Part shown: in pieces, positions 62,946-64,000 of the stretch
How positions within the stretch are numbered: position 1 is the stretch's first letter
How the letters are laid out: every line of letters starts with the position of its first letter
NCBI RefSeq assembly: GCF_003046545.1
Contig: NZ_QAAA01000011.1
Span: 1 to 64,000, forward strand
Reading direction: 5' to 3'
From: Rhodovulum imhoffii
Lineage (GTDB): Bacteria; Pseudomonadota; Alphaproteobacteria; Rhodobacterales; Rhodobacteraceae
DNA length: 64,000 bases
Notes under the pieces: model-generated
Told to the model about the DNA's origin: nothing
Databases searched by the model: none
Seen by the model: only the letters and a program-made list of their open reading frames with translations
Made by a program: the position numbers and the translations under genes

Positions 62946-64000
62946 ATGCTGAATTTCGTGGCGCGCCCGCTGGTGCGGCTGGTGGATCGGTACCTGCCCG
63001 ATCCGTTCATCTTCGTGATCGTTCTGACGATTGTCGCGGTGGCAGCGGCGATCGGCGTACAGGGGCAAGGCCCGCTGAGTGTCGTGCGCATGTGGGGCGA
63101 CGGGTTCTGGAATCTGTTATCCTTTTCGATGCAGATGCTTCTGGTGCTGGTGACCGGCTTCATGCTGGCCAGTACGCCGGTGGTCAGGCGCGGGCTGGAG
63201 GCGCTGGCCGGCAAGGTTTCGGGGCCGGGGGGGGCGATCGTTCTGGTCACCCTCGTGTCGCTGCTGGCAAGCTGGATCAACTGGGGCTTCGGCCTGGTCG
63301 TGGGGGCGTTCTTCGCCAAGGAAATGGCCCGTCAGGTACGGGTGGATTATCGCCTGCTGGTCGCCAGCGCCTATTCCGGCTTCCTGGTCTGGCATGGGGG
63401 GCTGGCCGGTTCCGTGCCGCTGTCGATTGCAACTGCCGGCCACCCGTTCGAGGATATGACCGGTGTGATCGGCACCGGGCAGACGATTTTCGCGCCCTTC
63501 AACCTTGCCATCCTGGCGGCGTTGTTCGTGGCCGTACCGCTTCTGAACCGGCTGATGTTGCCTGCGGAACGGCACAGCATCTATGTCGACCCGGCCTTGA
63601 TCGAGCCCGAATCCGATTCCGTGCACGCGCAGCCCCGGACGCCCGCACAGCGGATGGAAAACAGCCCTGCGCTGTCATGGATGATCGGCCTTGCAGGGCT
63701 GCTTTATATCGTCGATTACTTCCTGCGCTCGGGCGGGTTGTCGCTGAATTCGATCAACATGACGTTTCTGGTGCTGGCCATCCTGCTGCATGGAACCCCG
63801 CGCAACCTGCTCGACAGCCTTGAGGAAGCCGTGAAGGGCGGGGCGGGGATCGTGATCCAGTTCCCGTTCTACGCCGGGATCATGGCGGTGATGGTGCAGT
63901 CGGGGCTTGCGGCGACGATCTCGGACTGGCTGATTTCGTTCTCCACCGACCGGACGCTGCCGTTCTGGACTTTCCTGTCGGCCGGGCTTGTGAACCTTTT
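62946..64000 (+). CDS. atoE: short-chain fatty acid transporter, AtoE family (partial)
   Basis: The first 351 residues of a multi-pass membrane protein; the 3' end lies beyond the window. 'RYLPDPFIFVIVLTIVAV', 'LLASWINWGFGLVVGAFFAKEMARQ', 'VASAYSGFLVWHGGLAGSVPLSIAT' and 'FPFYAGIMAVMVQSGLAATI' are typical of the AtoE/TIGR00366 family, which takes up acetoacetate and short-chain fatty acids. GGGAGAAG precedes the ATG. It would supply substrate for an ScoAB-type transferase such as the one at 41490-42826. Confidence 0.9.
   Translation, partial: MLNFVARPLVRLVDRYLPDPFIFVIVLTIVAVAAAIGVQGQGPLSVVRMWGDGFWNLLSFSMQMLLVLVTGFMLASTPVVRRGLEALAGKVSGPGGAIVLVTLVSLLASWINWGFGLVVGAFFAKEMARQVRVDYRLLVASAYSGFLVWHGGLAGSVPLSIATAGHPFEDMTGVIGTGQTIFAPFNLAILAALFVAVPLLNRLMLPAERHSIYVDPALIEPESDSVHAQPRTPAQRMENSPALSWMIGLAGLLYIVDYFLRSGGLSLNSINMTFLVLAILLHGTPRNLLDSLEEAVKGGAGIVIQFPFYAGIMAVMVQSGLAATISDWLISFSTDRTLPFWTFLSAGLVNL

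Noticed and set aside
62494-62952. A 152-codon frame before the AtoE-like gene
   Set aside because: Pro/Arg-rich and irregular, no start context; it overlaps the ATG of the transporter.
1-64000. nosZ, nar/nap, prophage, insertion sequences, CRISPR arrays and rRNA
   Set aside because: Looked for along both strands and not found; the denitrification steps present are only nitrite and NO reduction.

Overview
The window looks like chromosomal DNA of a marine-type alphaproteobacterium of the Rhodobacteraceae (Roseobacter group). Reasons: high GC and tight operons with ATGA/GTGA overlaps; a murA-DUF2948-hisD-UPF0262-phosphatase-infA-maf-RNase E/G block that I know from this family; a copper nitrite reductase with pseudoazurin and NirV beside a norCBQD cluster; and a TAXI-type TRAP transporter. 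I see no insertion sequence, prophage, CRISPR array or rRNA. One tRNA (Thr, GGT) is present.

Layout. 1-520: a lower-GC stretch with one possible gene remnant. 521-11119: denitrification island. The minus-strand run norC-norB-norQ-norD-two small membrane ORFs-nnrS-nnrU reduces NO to N2O. A Crp/Fnr regulator (nnrR-like) and a DUF1858 gene sit in the middle. On the plus strand, pseudoazurin-nirK-nirV reduces nitrite to NO. Two identical 14-bp TTG-N8-CAA boxes lie in the two control regions and probably make one NO-responsive regulon. No nosZ, nar or nap gene is in the window. 11252-18440: tRNA-Thr, then housekeeping (murA, hisD, infA, maf, RNase E/G, universal stress protein). 18461-25766: a monooxygenase-like and a DUF427 gene, then an aminotransferase divergent from an RpiR regulator that leads a TAXI TRAP transporter plus a second universal stress protein. 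25771-31001: metG, a dehydrogenase, a Tas-like aldo/keto reductase and a carnitine dehydrogenase-thioesterase fusion. 30998-34340: Nudix, DUF983, and an EF-hand/ECF-sigma/membrane anti-sigma candidate/periplasmic sensor module. 34332-40328: PleD-type diguanylate cyclase, DUF3572, HAD phosphatase, DUF4153, and an H-NOX-like protein translationally coupled to an HNOBA-GGDEF diguanylate cyclase. 40325-62103: thioesterase, scoAB, topA, dprA, tldD, thrC, M16 peptidase, FAD-linked dehydrogenase, apt and mtnP (adenine/methylthioadenosine salvage), ptsP, lysC, kdtA and small conserved genes. 62104-62945: a long region without a convincing gene, carrying two inverted repeats. 62946-end: start of an AtoE-type short-chain fatty acid transporter, cut by the window edge.

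Most interesting points: (i) the H-NOX-like protein lacks the proximal heme histidine and the YxSxR motif, yet is coupled to a diguanylate cyclase and lies in a genome that makes NO; (ii) a perfect 13-bp hairpin buries the ribosome binding site and start codon of apt; (iii) the two identical NnrR-type boxes have -10-like hexamers at class II spacing; (iv) five convergent gene pairs share a four-base stop-stop overlap; (v) a divergent pair of tiny genes (an Arc-like ribbon-helix-helix protein and a 38-residue ORF) flanks a palindrome.
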